DNA of 58,019 nt from CAZJYI01 sp964550025 (GTDB taxonomy: Bacteria > Verrucomicrobiota > Kiritimatiellia > UBA8416 > CAYOBW01), in assembly GCA_964550025.1 (NCBI GenBank), contig CAZJYI010000064.1, positions 1-58,019 on the forward strand, written 5' to 3'. The notes beneath the pieces are model-generated. The model worked only from the letters and a program-made list of their open reading frames with translations. It did not search any database and had not been told where the DNA came from. This document shows positions 1 to 8,430 of the stretch, one piece after another; the first letter of the stretch is position 1, and the number at the start of each line of letters is the position of its first letter. The translations under genes were made by a program, and so were the position numbers.

Positions 1-22
1 CTGTTCCGATGAAGACGTGGGA

Positions 23-238
23 GCGTCGTACCCATGCCCCCGCCAGGTCCTCGGCTCGCCGGTTCAGCGGGTGTGCGTTTCCGGGGACGGGAAATGTCGA
101 ATATTGAACTCTGAATGTTCAATGTCGAAGTAAGACGGGAACCTCGCATTTCAGCATTCATCACTCAGTGTTCATCATTCTGCGGTTTCTCCCTCCCCGC
201 CACCAGCGTCGCACCCATGCCCCCGCCAGGTCCTCGGC
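23..238. repeat. 33-bp direct repeat flanking a gene-free gap
   Basis: The stretch 23-55 is repeated at 206-238 with one mismatch. Between the copies is AT-richer sequence with short repeated words around 'gaatattgaactctgaa' and 'tgttcaatgtcgaag'. On the minus strand the repeat can be read as AEDLAGAWVRR in both places. The right copy lies just past the stop of the glycosyltransferase gene, so the repeat could be the shared tail of two related genes, or a recombination scar. No gene in 1-257 can be supported. Confidence 0.7.
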
Positions 239-257
239 CGTGCGCGTGACCTTTGCG

Positions 258-1439
258 CTATCCCTCCAGCGCTGTCAGCAGCTTCTCCCGGATGATGGGC
301 CAGGCGTACTCGCGGGTCACGTATTCCCTTCCCGCCGCGCCGAGTCTGTCGCGCAATTCCGGATTGTCCATCAACAGGACGAGCTCCTCTTCGAAATCCG
401 GATAGCTGCGGAACCAAAGACCGCCGTTGCTGCGTTGGCACTGGTAGCGCAGCACTTCGCTCTTCGCGTGGACGAGGGCCGGCGTTCGTGCCAGCCAGGA
501 TTCCATCAGCACGATGCCGAAGCTCTCGTTGAGGGACGGATGGCAGAAGACGAGAGCGCCGGCCATGGCTTCCCGTTTCTCCTCCTCCGCGAGAAAACCG
601 GCATCCAATACGTGAGGGGCGAGCTCCGCGGGCAGGTCGACCTGACCGCTGCCGGTGAGAACGAGCCCGACGTCGCGTTGCGTTCTCTCGCGGAACGTCC
701 GCAGGTAATCGATCAGGAGCGGTGTGCCCTTCATGGGTTCGCGTCGGCCGCTGTAGATCACGTACGGGCGGGTGATGCCATGACGGGTCGCATACGCGTG
801 GGGATCGGCTACGAATGGTTCGAGCCCCATGCCGACGACCTGCTTCCGGACGCCGGAGAGTCCGTACAGTCTCTCGGCAAGACCACGTTCGGGTTCAGAG
901 TTGAACAGGCAGCCCCTGACGCTATCGAAAAGACGCTTGAAGGCGGGTAGATACGCAAACGGCTCGTCGTGGAGGCAGGGGACCAGGAACGTCCTGTCGG
1001 GGTGAATCTGCGCGGCCGCAAAGATCAGGCCGAAAAGGTACGGGCCGGCCACGATGCAGTCATACGCGTCGCCGTGTTGCTCGAGGTGACGGCAGAGCTG
1101 CCAACTGTTGACGTTGTTTCGCAGCCAGGTGTCCTGGTCGTCTTCCGACACGCGGCGCCCCGTGCTGATGGCCTTCTGCGCCCGCAAAAAAGCGGGGATG
1201 TCGCGGTCATCGTCCACAGGGAACAGCATGACCCGGAGCCCGTCGATCTCGCGCACGCCGGCCTCGAGCTCGTTCTCCCAGGTGAAGTGGTTGCGCGCGC
1301 ACGTGGACAGGAACGTGACGCGCCGGCCCGCCGCGGCCGCCTGCAGCGCCAGACCCTTCATCAGCGTTTCGGCGCCGCCGACGGTCGGTCCCTCGGCGAA
1401 GCGGGGGCACACAAAAGCGATGTGCTTGGCGTCAGGCAT
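258..1439 (-). CDS. GT4-type glycosyltransferase
   Basis: Cytoplasmic or membrane-associated retaining glycosyltransferase of about 393 residues, GT-B fold, GT4-like. The N-terminal half has the expected GGAETLMKGLA loop (donor/acceptor cleft). The C-terminal half has YSGRREPMKGTPLLI and then HPSLNESFGIVLMESW, the E-x7-E type nucleotide-sugar binding motif of GT4 enzymes. A likely role is adding a sugar to a surface glycan. The start is taken at MPDAKH, because the longer reading (from 1475) runs far into the upstream gene. This start overlaps the preceding stop codon by a few bases, which implies translational coupling. The donor and acceptor sugars cannot be told from sequence. Confidence 0.88.
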   Translation of the reverse strand: MPDAKHIAFVCPRFAEGPTVGGAETLMKGLALQAAAAGRRVTFLSTCARNHFTWENELEAGVREIDGLRVMLFPVDDDRDIPAFLRAQKAISTGRRVSEDDQDTWLRNNVNSWQLCRHLEQHGDAYDCIVAGPYLFGLIFAAAQIHPDRTFLVPCLHDEPFAYLPAFKRLFDSVRGCLFNSEPERGLAERLYGLSGVRKQVVGMGLEPFVADPHAYATRHGITRPYVIYSGRREPMKGTPLLIDYLRTFRERTQRDVGLVLTGSGQVDLPAELAPHVLDAGFLAEEEKREAMAGALVFCHPSLNESFGIVLMESWLARTPALVHAKSEVLRYQCQRSNGGLWFRSYPDFEEELVLLMDNPELRDRLGAAGREYVTREYAWPIIREKLLTALEG

Positions 1440-1896
1440 CGTCTCGGGCGGAAAGCCGCTTCTCGAGCTCGGCAATGCGGGCCTCGAGCTTCTCGATCTT
1501 GGTGTGGTAGCGCTCGTCCGTTCCCTCCACCGCGGACAACAGCAGCCCGTTCACCTGGTTCTGTTGAGACCAGAGACGATAGGTGTAGAACTTGAGAAGC
1601 TTCCAGATGGTCCGCTTGAGCACGACGAGAACGCGTGAGAAACGGGCACGCTTCTCGACGATCTCGAAGTCGCTGATGTCCACGAACACGGCATCGCGAA
1701 GGCACTCCAGGTAGAAGGAAAGGAACTCGTCCTCGGTCTTCAGATTGATCAGGTTGGTGCGGTCCGCGCGGCCGACGCGTGCGTCCGTGTAGTCCCCGCG
1801 CTCCATCTTCTCGGCGACCGTTTCGCGGATCTCGGCGACGATGCGCTCCACGTCGACGCCCGGCGCGTTGACCTGGAATATCGTGTCCTCGCTCAT
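1432..1896 (-). CDS. Coiled-coil protein of a glycan cluster
   Basis: A 154-residue protein starting MSEDTIFQV. Its start overlaps the stop of the upstream hydrolase gene by one base (TGATG), and its stop overlaps the glycosyltransferase start. The first half has an acidic or charged segment (VDVERIVAEIRETVAEKMERGDYTD). The middle has a basic, partly hydrophobic stretch (LVVLKRTIWKLLKFYTYRLW) followed by QQNQVNG. The last 30 residues are a clear coiled coil (IEKLEARIAELEKRL). From memory this arrangement resembles the front module of O-antigen type methyltransferases and glycosyltransferases, here as a stand-alone protein. A scaffold or membrane-attachment role for the glycosyltransferase is an inference. 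Confidence 0.7.
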   Translation of the reverse strand: MSEDTIFQVNAPGVDVERIVAEIRETVAEKMERGDYTDARVGRADRTNLINLKTEDEFLSFYLECLRDAVFVDISDFEIVEKRARFSRVLVVLKRTIWKLLKFYTYRLWSQQNQVNGLLLSAVEGTDERYHTKIEKLEARIAELEKRLSARDDA

Positions 1897-2522
1897 CAAA
1901 TGCCCTGCATGAAGTAGTTCGTGCGTTTCTCCCGCTCGATCGTCGTGCTCGGACCGTGTCCCGTGTGGACAACCGTGCCGTCCGGGAGACCCTTGAGTTG
2001 CTGCAGCGACTGTTGGAGCACCGTCGCGCTGCCCCCGGGGAAGTCCGTGCGACCCACCGATCCGGCGAAAAGCGTGTCGCCCGACAGCAGCACACCGTCG
2101 TCCTCGAAGTGGAAGCAGACGGATCCCGGAGAATGCCCGGGCGTCGACAATACGCGGTAGCTCAACCCCCCGTCCGCCCAGAGCTGGTCGTGTTCGAGCA
2201 GCCGCTCGATCTTGCCGGGTTTCTCCGGCACACCGTAGAAGGGCGGCATGGAATTGCCCGGACCAAAAGCCCACTCCAGGTCGAGACCGTGCAGACCGAC
2301 GGGCGCTGGTTCGGCCTTGTACAGCTCCGCAACGGCGGACACATGGTCCATGTGGCCGTGGGTCAGCATGTAGGCCGCGACGCTCAACCCGTTCCGGTCC
2401 AGCGCTCCGCGGATAGCGGCCGCATCTTTCCCCGGGTCGACAACAATCGCGCCTGACGGGTCCGACCAAACGATCAGGCAGTTCACCTGGAACTCTCCGA
2501 CAACAACATATTCGACATTCAT
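1896..2522 (-). CDS. MBL-fold hydrolase (glyoxalase II-like)
   Basis: A 208-residue single-domain metallo-beta-lactamase-fold hydrolase. The binuclear metal motif THGHMDH (H55, H57, D59, H60) is intact, followed by TPGHSPGS, SGDTLFAGSVGR and a final HTGHGPST histidine. This pattern belongs to the small glyoxalase-II-like hydrolases (YcbL type) that act on thioesters. It is the second gene of a minus-strand run, 53 bp after the radical SAM gene, and is coupled to the next gene by TGATG. The substrate is unknown. The link with the neighbouring glycan genes may be only positional. Confidence 0.9.
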   Translation of the reverse strand: MNVEYVVVGEFQVNCLIVWSDPSGAIVVDPGKDAAAIRGALDRNGLSVAAYMLTHGHMDHVSAVAELYKAEPAPVGLHGLDLEWAFGPGNSMPPFYGVPEKPGKIERLLEHDQLWADGGLSYRVLSTPGHSPGSVCFHFEDDGVLLSGDTLFAGSVGRTDFPGGSATVLQQSLQQLKGLPDGTVVHTGHGPSTTIEREKRTNYFMQGI

Positions 2523-2575
2523 GGTGCGGAGACACTACGCGGTGCGGGATGAAAGTGCAAGATTCAATGGGAGGA

Positions 2576-3670
2576 TCACGGTGTGATTTCGTGGAACTGG
2601 ATGCCGCCGAAGTCGTCCGGGTCGATGGTGCCTTCGGCGATCAACTGCCGGACTCCCGGCTCGACACGCTCCAGCTCCGTGACGAGGTGCTTGATGCTGC
2701 CGCAGACGACCTCGAACCCTTCCTTGTCCCAGAGATTCCGGAGATTGGAGCACAGGCAGCGCCCGCCGCAGTGCCCGAAGACGCCGCAGGACGGACATGG
2801 TTCCTGCAATCTGCAGGTCGGCCGGATCTCGGATGGGCGCATGTCCGCGATGTTGCCGACGCGGAACTCCGGGTAGGAGCTCATTACCGGACAGGGGTAG
2901 ATGTCGCCGTTCGTGCTGATGGACCAAGTCTGCCAGCCCGCACCGCAGCGCACGTTGTCTACCGGGTCGTTGGTCAGGATGGAGTCCATCATGGTCACAA
3001 AGGGGACCAGCCGCACCACGGTCCCGTGCTGTTTCATGTTGCCGTACCAGTAGTCCATCAGGGCCGAAATGCCCGGGTTGTAGCTCTCGCAGAACCAGCG
3101 CTTCACCGCCTCGCTGTCCTCGTGCCATGCATCGTCGGCCGCGAACAGGACATTGAGCTGCCAGTGTACGGCGTCAAAAGCGACCGGGCAGCGCTTCGTG
3201 AAATACGTGACCGAGTCGTAGATGTCCACGCCGGGCGAAACCGTCATGCGCGCGTGTATCTCGTTCGGGAACCCCCGGCGACGGATCTCCGCTACCTGCT
3301 CGAGCACTTTCTCGTGCGTGCCGTCACCGCGGAAACGGTTGCTGGTCGCAGGAGGACCGTCAAGCGATACGGACAGGAGGCTGATCTTCTCCCACACGGA
3401 CTCGGGCAGCTTGTTCAGGAGCAGGCCGTTTGTCTGAACCGTTACGTTGTCGCTCTCGACGTGCGTGAGAATCGCCTGCAGAAGGGGGATGTTGAGCAAC
3501 GGTTCGCCACCGTACAGGTGAAGGGCTACGTCTGGGGCCTGCCGCAGGAAATCGATCAGCACGGACGCGTCATAGCTGACGTCCTTCTGCAGGTCGTTCC
3601 GGGCTTTGCCTTCCCCGCAATAGGTGCAGTCGAGATTGCACCGCTCCGTAAGAAAGATGATGAACTCCAT
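2576..3670 (-). CDS. Radical SAM/SPASM protein, putative peptide modifier
   Basis: A 364-residue radical SAM enzyme. CNLDCTYC near the N-terminus (C11, C15, C18) binds the SAM 4Fe-4S cluster, and GGEP (54-57) is the SAM-binding motif. The C-terminus has a SPASM-like set of cysteines: RCGAG (C242), ISTNGDIYPC (C260), then C286, C292, C295, CGGRC (C301, C305), C307 and C323, enough for two auxiliary clusters. It most resembles the AF0577-type family annotated as putative peptide-modifying enzymes (recalled, not searched). The start was chosen at MEFIIFL, because the upstream in-frame residues are arginine-rich and unlike the family. No precursor peptide gene could be identified next to it. It is the first gene of the minus-strand glycan cluster. 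Confidence 0.85.
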   Translation of the reverse strand: MEFIIFLTERCNLDCTYCGEGKARNDLQKDVSYDASVLIDFLRQAPDVALHLYGGEPLLNIPLLQAILTHVESDNVTVQTNGLLLNKLPESVWEKISLLSVSLDGPPATSNRFRGDGTHEKVLEQVAEIRRRGFPNEIHARMTVSPGVDIYDSVTYFTKRCPVAFDAVHWQLNVLFAADDAWHEDSEAVKRWFCESYNPGISALMDYWYGNMKQHGTVVRLVPFVTMMDSILTNDPVDNVRCGAGWQTWSISTNGDIYPCPVMSSYPEFRVGNIADMRPSEIRPTCRLQEPCPSCGVFGHCGGRCLCSNLRNLWDKEGFEVVCGSIKHLVTELERVEPGVRQLIAEGTIDPDDFGGIQFHEITP

Positions 3671-3890
3671 CCGCAGACCCCGTCTCCGTCGGCGATCCTC
3701 TCGCGCGCCGTCCGTCTTCCAGACCACTCACAGCCGCCATTATACCCATGACATGCCAAAAGCGAGACGGAAATCGCCTTCTCTCTCTCTCTCGGCGCAT
3801 GCTGGCAAATGTAGCGCTCAAGTACCGCCGGTTTCCAGCCGGTGACGACCGCGCAGGCATCCCGCACACTGACGGTGCCACGGGAAGGCA
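3671..3890. repeat. Intergenic gap with a palindromic element
   Basis: No gene is seen here. There is a CT-dinucleotide run near 3779-3792. At 3826-3845 there is a palindrome, CGCCGGTTTCCAGCCGGTGA. A near-identical copy, CGCCGGCTTTCCAGCCGGTG, lies in the gap near 45984-46003. It looks like one of the dispersed REP-type elements of this genome. The upstream signals of the radical SAM gene should also lie here, but no confident promoter was found. Confidence 0.5.
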
Positions 3891-5687
3891 CTAGTGTCTC
3901 GCGAAGTAGTGATACCGCACGGCCGGCTTGAACGTTTTGCCGCTGCCGATGGTCTTCTTCCAGGTGATCGTCGTGCTGTTGTTGACCGCCGGGCTGCCGC
4001 GGTAACGCTCCCAGTCGGCCCCATTGTAGGGGGACGTGACAACGTGCCCGTCTTCGCTGACATCGCCGGCCTTGCCGCCGAACCGCAGGGTGATCTCGAC
4101 GTTGATGTCGACGTTCTTCCGGTTGACCAGGTTGAGCTCGGCCCGGTTGCGTATTTTGGCGTAGTGGTGCCCGTCCCAACGCAGCGCTTTCAACTCTCGG
4201 CCGAGCTCCGTCTCGGTCACTGTCCCGCGTGTGTCCACCGAGACTGTGACCGGGACACGAACCGCGCCGCCCGGCGAGGTGTAGGTCAGGAGTTCCTGGG
4301 CGAGCGGCTGCATGCCGTCCATGATCATGGCGGCTCCGGTGGTCCACGGCACCTTGGTGTTGTTCTGCAGTTCCACCTCGTGCCAGACCTGGTTCTTGGA
4401 CAGCGCGAGCGGCGACGAAATGCCCGATCCGCTCGGGGCGGTCGCGATGTCCGGTCGCTTTATGCGCACATCCCAGGTGTAGACACTGCGGTAGGGAACG
4501 TCGGCATGGAAGATGTGAACGGCGGCGCGCTCGCCCCTGGCGAGAGTCATTGGCGGCAGGTTGTACACGAACAGATCCTGTGCCCCCCCGGTTGTCAGCT
4601 CTTTGGGAAGGTCCACTGTGCCGTCTCCACCGTTGCCGCCCCTGGTGTGTGTGTGGGCTGCGTGTTCGCGAATCCGCTGTGTGAAGAGCGCGTTACTGAG
4701 TTGGGTGTTCCGGCCCATGATTTGCGGCGCGGCCTGGCGCAGGGCGTCCCGGAGCGTTCGCTCAAGCACGAGCGGACTGACGATCGTACGGAACCGGAAG
4801 TTCGGCACGCCCACGACGATGTCGATCGGCACATCGCGCAGATCCTCGGCCTCGTTCAGTATTTCAGCTTGAAGAGCCATGCTCGCCCGCTTGTTCTCCC
4901 CCGAACCGAGCGTCACGCGATACGTGGGTATCCACCGCATGCCGGGTCTGAAGTACATCAACGTGACTTTCCGCTTTGCACCGGGCTTGCCGAAGTCGAG
5001 GGTCAGCCGTTTGTGACGAACGGTCTCGGTCACCTTGTCGGTCGTCGTGGTGATGATGTCGTCCATCATCAGCGTCTTGATGCCGGCCACCGGCAGCAGG
5101 ACGTCCCCCTCATCCGTCTTCAGAACAAAATGCGTTCCCTGGGTCTCCTCCACGGATAGCACGGGAGACGGCAGGGCCGTCGCCGAGAGAGACCGCGAGC
5201 TGAGTGCGGAGCGGGCGCCGATGCTTGTCAGGTAGGAAGGCTGGACAGCCTTGCTCCCTCTCCTGGTCAGTACCTTTCGGATCGCACCGCTGTAGGTCGC
5301 TCCGTCCGTCATTTTGAGGGTGCAGGCCTTGCCCTTGTTGGCCTCCAGGATGTCGATGTGCCGGATACAAGCGACTTCCTTCTCTATGGTGTTCGTCGTG
5401 GTGTGATACCCGGCGCGCATCGTCGCGGGAGGCCCGCCGTTCGACGTTGCCCAGAAGGAACCCAGCACCGCGGAATCCGGAATGTCCGCGATGAACAACT
5501 CCCCGTCGTCATCGCACCGGGCCTCGCCGGAGCGGATAAACATGCTGTAGCCGTCTTTGAATATGATCACCTTGTCGGTCTGCAGTTCCACCTCGGCCGG
5601 GTTGCGTGCGCTGGCGTTCGCGTCTGCGGCCGGCCCGAGGATTGTTGCCGCCAACAACAGTGCTGCTACGTTCGAAGGCTTCATCAT
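3891..5687 (-). CDS. Exported DUF4139 domain protein
   Basis: A 598-residue secreted or periplasmic protein with an N-terminal signal peptide (hydrophobic LLLAATILGPAA, then ANASA). The middle carries the DUF4139 hallmark YFRPGMRWIPTYRVTL, and the second half has WTTGAAMIMDG and GRELKALRWDGHHY, all typical of this beta-rich domain. An N-terminal region of about 200 residues matches the companion DUF4140-like part only loosely. The family has no firm function; members are sometimes called mucoidy inhibitor-like. Two adjacent ATG codons (5687 and 5684) follow a good AAGGGGAAG ribosome-binding site, so either may be used. It has no close operon partner. Confidence 0.85.
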   Translation of the reverse strand: MMKPSNVAALLLAATILGPAADANASARNPAEVELQTDKVIIFKDGYSMFIRSGEARCDDDGELFIADIPDSAVLGSFWATSNGGPPATMRAGYHTTTNTIEKEVACIRHIDILEANKGKACTLKMTDGATYSGAIRKVLTRRGSKAVQPSYLTSIGARSALSSRSLSATALPSPVLSVEETQGTHFVLKTDEGDVLLPVAGIKTLMMDDIITTTTDKVTETVRHKRLTLDFGKPGAKRKVTLMYFRPGMRWIPTYRVTLGSGENKRASMALQAEILNEAEDLRDVPIDIVVGVPNFRFRTIVSPLVLERTLRDALRQAAPQIMGRNTQLSNALFTQRIREHAAHTHTRGGNGGDGTVDLPKELTTGGAQDLFVYNLPPMTLARGERAAVHIFHADVPYRSVYTWDVRIKRPDIATAPSGSGISSPLALSKNQVWHEVELQNNTKVPWTTGAAMIMDGMQPLAQELLTYTSPGGAVRVPVTVSVDTRGTVTETELGRELKALRWDGHHYAKIRNRAELNLVNRKNVDINVEITLRFGGKAGDVSEDGHVVTSPYNGADWERYRGSPAVNNSTTITWKKTIGSGKTFKPAVRYHYFARH

Positions 5688-5886
5688 CTTCCCCTTTCAG
5701 TGTTGGAACTCTGCCCGATACAACGCCTGATTGTACGCGTTCCACACGGGGAAATGTGTAACGAGAACGTAACGGGCGGAACGCCCGGCGCGTTCCGCCA
5801 CAGGGACAAGTAGCGGAAGACGCCAAGTCTTCCGACCGTGGAATCGGAACGCTTGGCGCGTTCCGCTACAGCGTGCCGCGCGGCGC
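5688..5886. repeat. Cluster of three REP-like palindromes
   Basis: This gap between two minus-strand genes holds three copies of one palindromic element. Copy 1 is at 5777-5804 (core CGGAACGC..GCGTTCCG) and copy 3 is at 5845-5871 (CGGAACGCTTGGCGCGTTCC). Copy 2 is inverted at 5810-5834 (GTAGCGGAAGACGCCAAG, with the stem changed to CGGAAGAC/GTCTTCCG in a compensatory way). The paired base changes suggest that the hairpin itself is conserved. Confidence 0.7.
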
Positions 5887-8358
5887 CTACTTCGCCGCCG
5901 CCTTCATGCCTTTGACGGGCATCCCTTTCTCGTCAAGAATCCGGCAGGAAAACGCCCAATGGGCGCTGGAGTCCACGATCTTCAGCAGAATCACGTTCTC
6001 GCCCTGGTTCAGCTTGACCTTCACAACGTCCTGCGCGGGCGTGTGGCCTCTCGATGCCAGGGTCTGGTGCACGAGCTTGTCATTCACCCAGGCCTTGATC
6101 GAATCGTCGCTTCCCATTTCCAGCCGCACGGTCTGTGCCTCGGGCATGGTCACGGTCGTCTTGACGTAGGCACAGCAGTTGTCGCCGGGCCGGAAGGCCT
6201 GCTCGAGGTTGATAACGTCACCGCCGATACCGGCCTTGATTTCTTTCCACTCCGCTTTTCCGGACGCGCCCGGCTCGGGTGGAAAGGCTATCTTGAAAAG
6301 CTCGTTCATTCCCTTGCCCCGCTCCGCGTACGGACCGGCGCCAAGCCAGTTCTTGATGAAGCTCCGGCCGCCGTACAGCTCGGACAGGCATCTGCGCACG
6401 CGGTCTTTGACGGTCCTGCTTTCGCTGGTGTCGCCAAGCTTCAGCATGACGGGTATCAGTTCCTCCGCGTCCCTTCCGCGACGCAGATCATAAGCCAGTT
6501 CCGCGACGGCCAGCTCGGCCTCGGCCTTCACGGACGAGTCGCCCAGGTATTTCACTAGTGCCCTGAAGGCGTCAATGTGCTTCACGTTGCGCAGACCGCT
6601 CACGATCAGCCGCTTCTCGTCGGGACGCCCGGCCAGGTTCGCGGCCGCGCCGAACATCGCGAGGCGCTTCGGCACCGGCATCCCGCCGCAGCAGGCATCG
6701 ATGCGCGTGACATACCCACGCAGCGCAAGGATGCGGTCCGTGCCACCCTCCGCATTCTTCGACAGCGCGAGCAGATCGTCCATTGCCGCGGCGTTCGGCC
6801 AAGCCGCAAGGGCCCTGACCGCCTTCGCGGACAAGTCCTTGTTCCCCGACTTCAGTGCCGCGCGAACCAGCTTCAGCGCACCCTCACCCCCAGCGGAAGG
6901 CGCCAGCTCGATTACGATCAGCTTGATGTCGTTGCCGGCCGCCGGGTAGTGCTTTGCCACGCTGTCGAAACACTTGTTCTTGTCTGCCGCCCTGGAACAG
7001 ATGGCCTTGATGGTCTTTACCGCCGCTCTTCTCTCGCTATCGTCGGCGACCTTCACCAGTCCGGCCATGAGCTGGTCGATGTCTGCGTCCGTGCCGAGCT
7101 CGGCCAGCCCTTCCCACGCCGCCGCGCGAGCCGCTCCGTCGCCGCTCCGGGTCATCGCCATCAGGCGGGAAGACGCCCCGGCGTGGCCCCTCTGCGCCAG
7201 GATGCGTATGGCGCGGACACCCAGGTCCTTGTCACCGATCAGCTCCACCAGTCTGTCGTTGAGGTCGTCCCCGTGCATACGGGCGATCGTGTTCTCGACC
7301 AGGCGCGTATCCAGGTTGCCCTTGTTGGCAAGGAGGTCTCTGATGCTGTCGGCGTCGTTCAGGTATCCGAGTGCAATGAGGGCCGCCTTGGCTACCTCCT
7401 TGTTCTCGCTGACCAGGTAGCCCCGCATCTGCCCGGCAGCGACGAGGTCCCCGCGCTGCCCGAGACAGCCGATAACCAGCGCCTGCGTTTCAGGCGACAG
7501 CCCGCCCAGGATGTCCGTGACGGCGGCCGTCAGTGCGTCGCTCTTGTCCATGACGACCATCCGCAGCGCCGCGGTGCGCAGCCGGCTGTGGTTGCCCTTG
7601 ATCAGTCCCGTTACGATGGGAATGGCCTTCTTCTCGTCCACCTTGAGCAGTCCGCCCAGGGCCGCCGCACGGTGCGCTTCCAGGTGGTCCGAGTTGTAAA
7701 GAGACGTGTAGACCTCGGCCGCGTCGCCGGCGGGGAGGCTTCCGGCGCACACGATCAGTGCTCCCGCCAACGTGGACTTGAGTGCGGCGGGTACGCCGAG
7801 GCCGGACAGCGCGCCGGCTGCGTCCTTGCCGCCGATCTTGCCGAGGGCCAGTATTGATGCCTTGGAGACGGCGGCATCTTTTGACGCGGCCAGCTTCGCG
7901 ATGGCAGCGACCGCTGCCTTGTCACCGCGCTCCGCCAGGCTGCTGGCAATGCCGCCCTTCACCTCGTCCGGCGCTTTGGCGAGCGCGTCGCGCAGCGCGG
8001 CGCCGGCTTTCGCCGAGGTGGTCATCCGTTCCAGGACCAGTCGCGCGTAGTGGGACAGAATCTCGTCGCTCAGCAGCCCGGAAACGGCCGGTATGCATTT
8101 CTCCGTGCCTACCTGCTGTAGCATCCGGCAGGCGAACTGCTTACCGGCGGAGGTCGCGTCTTTCGACGCAACAACGGCGATCAGCTTGTCCTCGATGGCG
8201 CCGTGTTCGGCGACGGGCGTGTTCTGCAGGAGTTTCTCCGCTTCAGCCGCCGTGTTCGGTTCGCTCCCGTATTCGTACTCTGCCAGGTCCTCAAACACAT
8301 CCGCGCCGCCAAGCCGCGCAATCACGCACAGTGCCGTCAGTATTGCCAGGAATCTCAT
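5887..8358 (-). CDS. Exported HEAT-repeat protein
   Basis: An 823-residue protein with a signal peptide (MRFLAILTALCVIARLGGA). The body from about residue 60 to 690 is a run of HEAT/armadillo-type alpha-helical repeats of about 30 residues (for example SKASILALGKIGGKDAAGAL and AKAALIALGYLNDADSI). The last 130 residues form a different, beta-rich domain with WVNDKLVHQTLASRG and KLNQGENVILLKIVD. This resembles the PA14-like or sugar-binding tails often joined to PVC hydrolases. The start is at 8358, after a GGAGAAGTGAGG ribosome-binding site, rather than at the longer reading from 8394. It is probably a periplasmic or surface scaffold; the partner is unknown. Confidence 0.85.
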   Translation of the reverse strand: MRFLAILTALCVIARLGGADVFEDLAEYEYGSEPNTAAEAEKLLQNTPVAEHGAIEDKLIAVVASKDATSAGKQFACRMLQQVGTEKCIPAVSGLLSDEILSHYARLVLERMTTSAKAGAALRDALAKAPDEVKGGIASSLAERGDKAAVAAIAKLAASKDAAVSKASILALGKIGGKDAAGALSGLGVPAALKSTLAGALIVCAGSLPAGDAAEVYTSLYNSDHLEAHRAAALGGLLKVDEKKAIPIVTGLIKGNHSRLRTAALRMVVMDKSDALTAAVTDILGGLSPETQALVIGCLGQRGDLVAAGQMRGYLVSENKEVAKAALIALGYLNDADSIRDLLANKGNLDTRLVENTIARMHGDDLNDRLVELIGDKDLGVRAIRILAQRGHAGASSRLMAMTRSGDGAARAAAWEGLAELGTDADIDQLMAGLVKVADDSERRAAVKTIKAICSRAADKNKCFDSVAKHYPAAGNDIKLIVIELAPSAGGEGALKLVRAALKSGNKDLSAKAVRALAAWPNAAAMDDLLALSKNAEGGTDRILALRGYVTRIDACCGGMPVPKRLAMFGAAANLAGRPDEKRLIVSGLRNVKHIDAFRALVKYLGDSSVKAEAELAVAELAYDLRRGRDAEELIPVMLKLGDTSESRTVKDRVRRCLSELYGGRSFIKNWLGAGPYAERGKGMNELFKIAFPPEPGASGKAEWKEIKAGIGGDVINLEQAFRPGDNCCAYVKTTVTMPEAQTVRLEMGSDDSIKAWVNDKLVHQTLASRGHTPAQDVVKVKLNQGENVILLKIVDSSAHWAFSCRILDEKGMPVKGMKAAAK

Positions 8359-8430
8359 CCTCACTTCTCCTCTATCCCAAATCTCATATCTCATATCTCA
8401 AATCTCAGATTCCACATCCCACATCTTCCC
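8359..8430. repeat. Short tandem repeat upstream of the HEAT gene
   Basis: About 45 bases from 8378 are built of degenerate copies of 'atctcatatctcaa'. Such words are common short intergenic repeats in PVC-type genomes. The block separates the HEAT-repeat gene from the stop of the Gfo/Idh/MocA gene. Confidence 0.5.

Noticed and set aside
168..950. Long plus-strand open frame opposite the glycosyltransferase
   Set aside because: It is the antisense shadow of a gene with clear GT4 motifs; high GC content keeps such frames open. Its translation has no recognisable domain.
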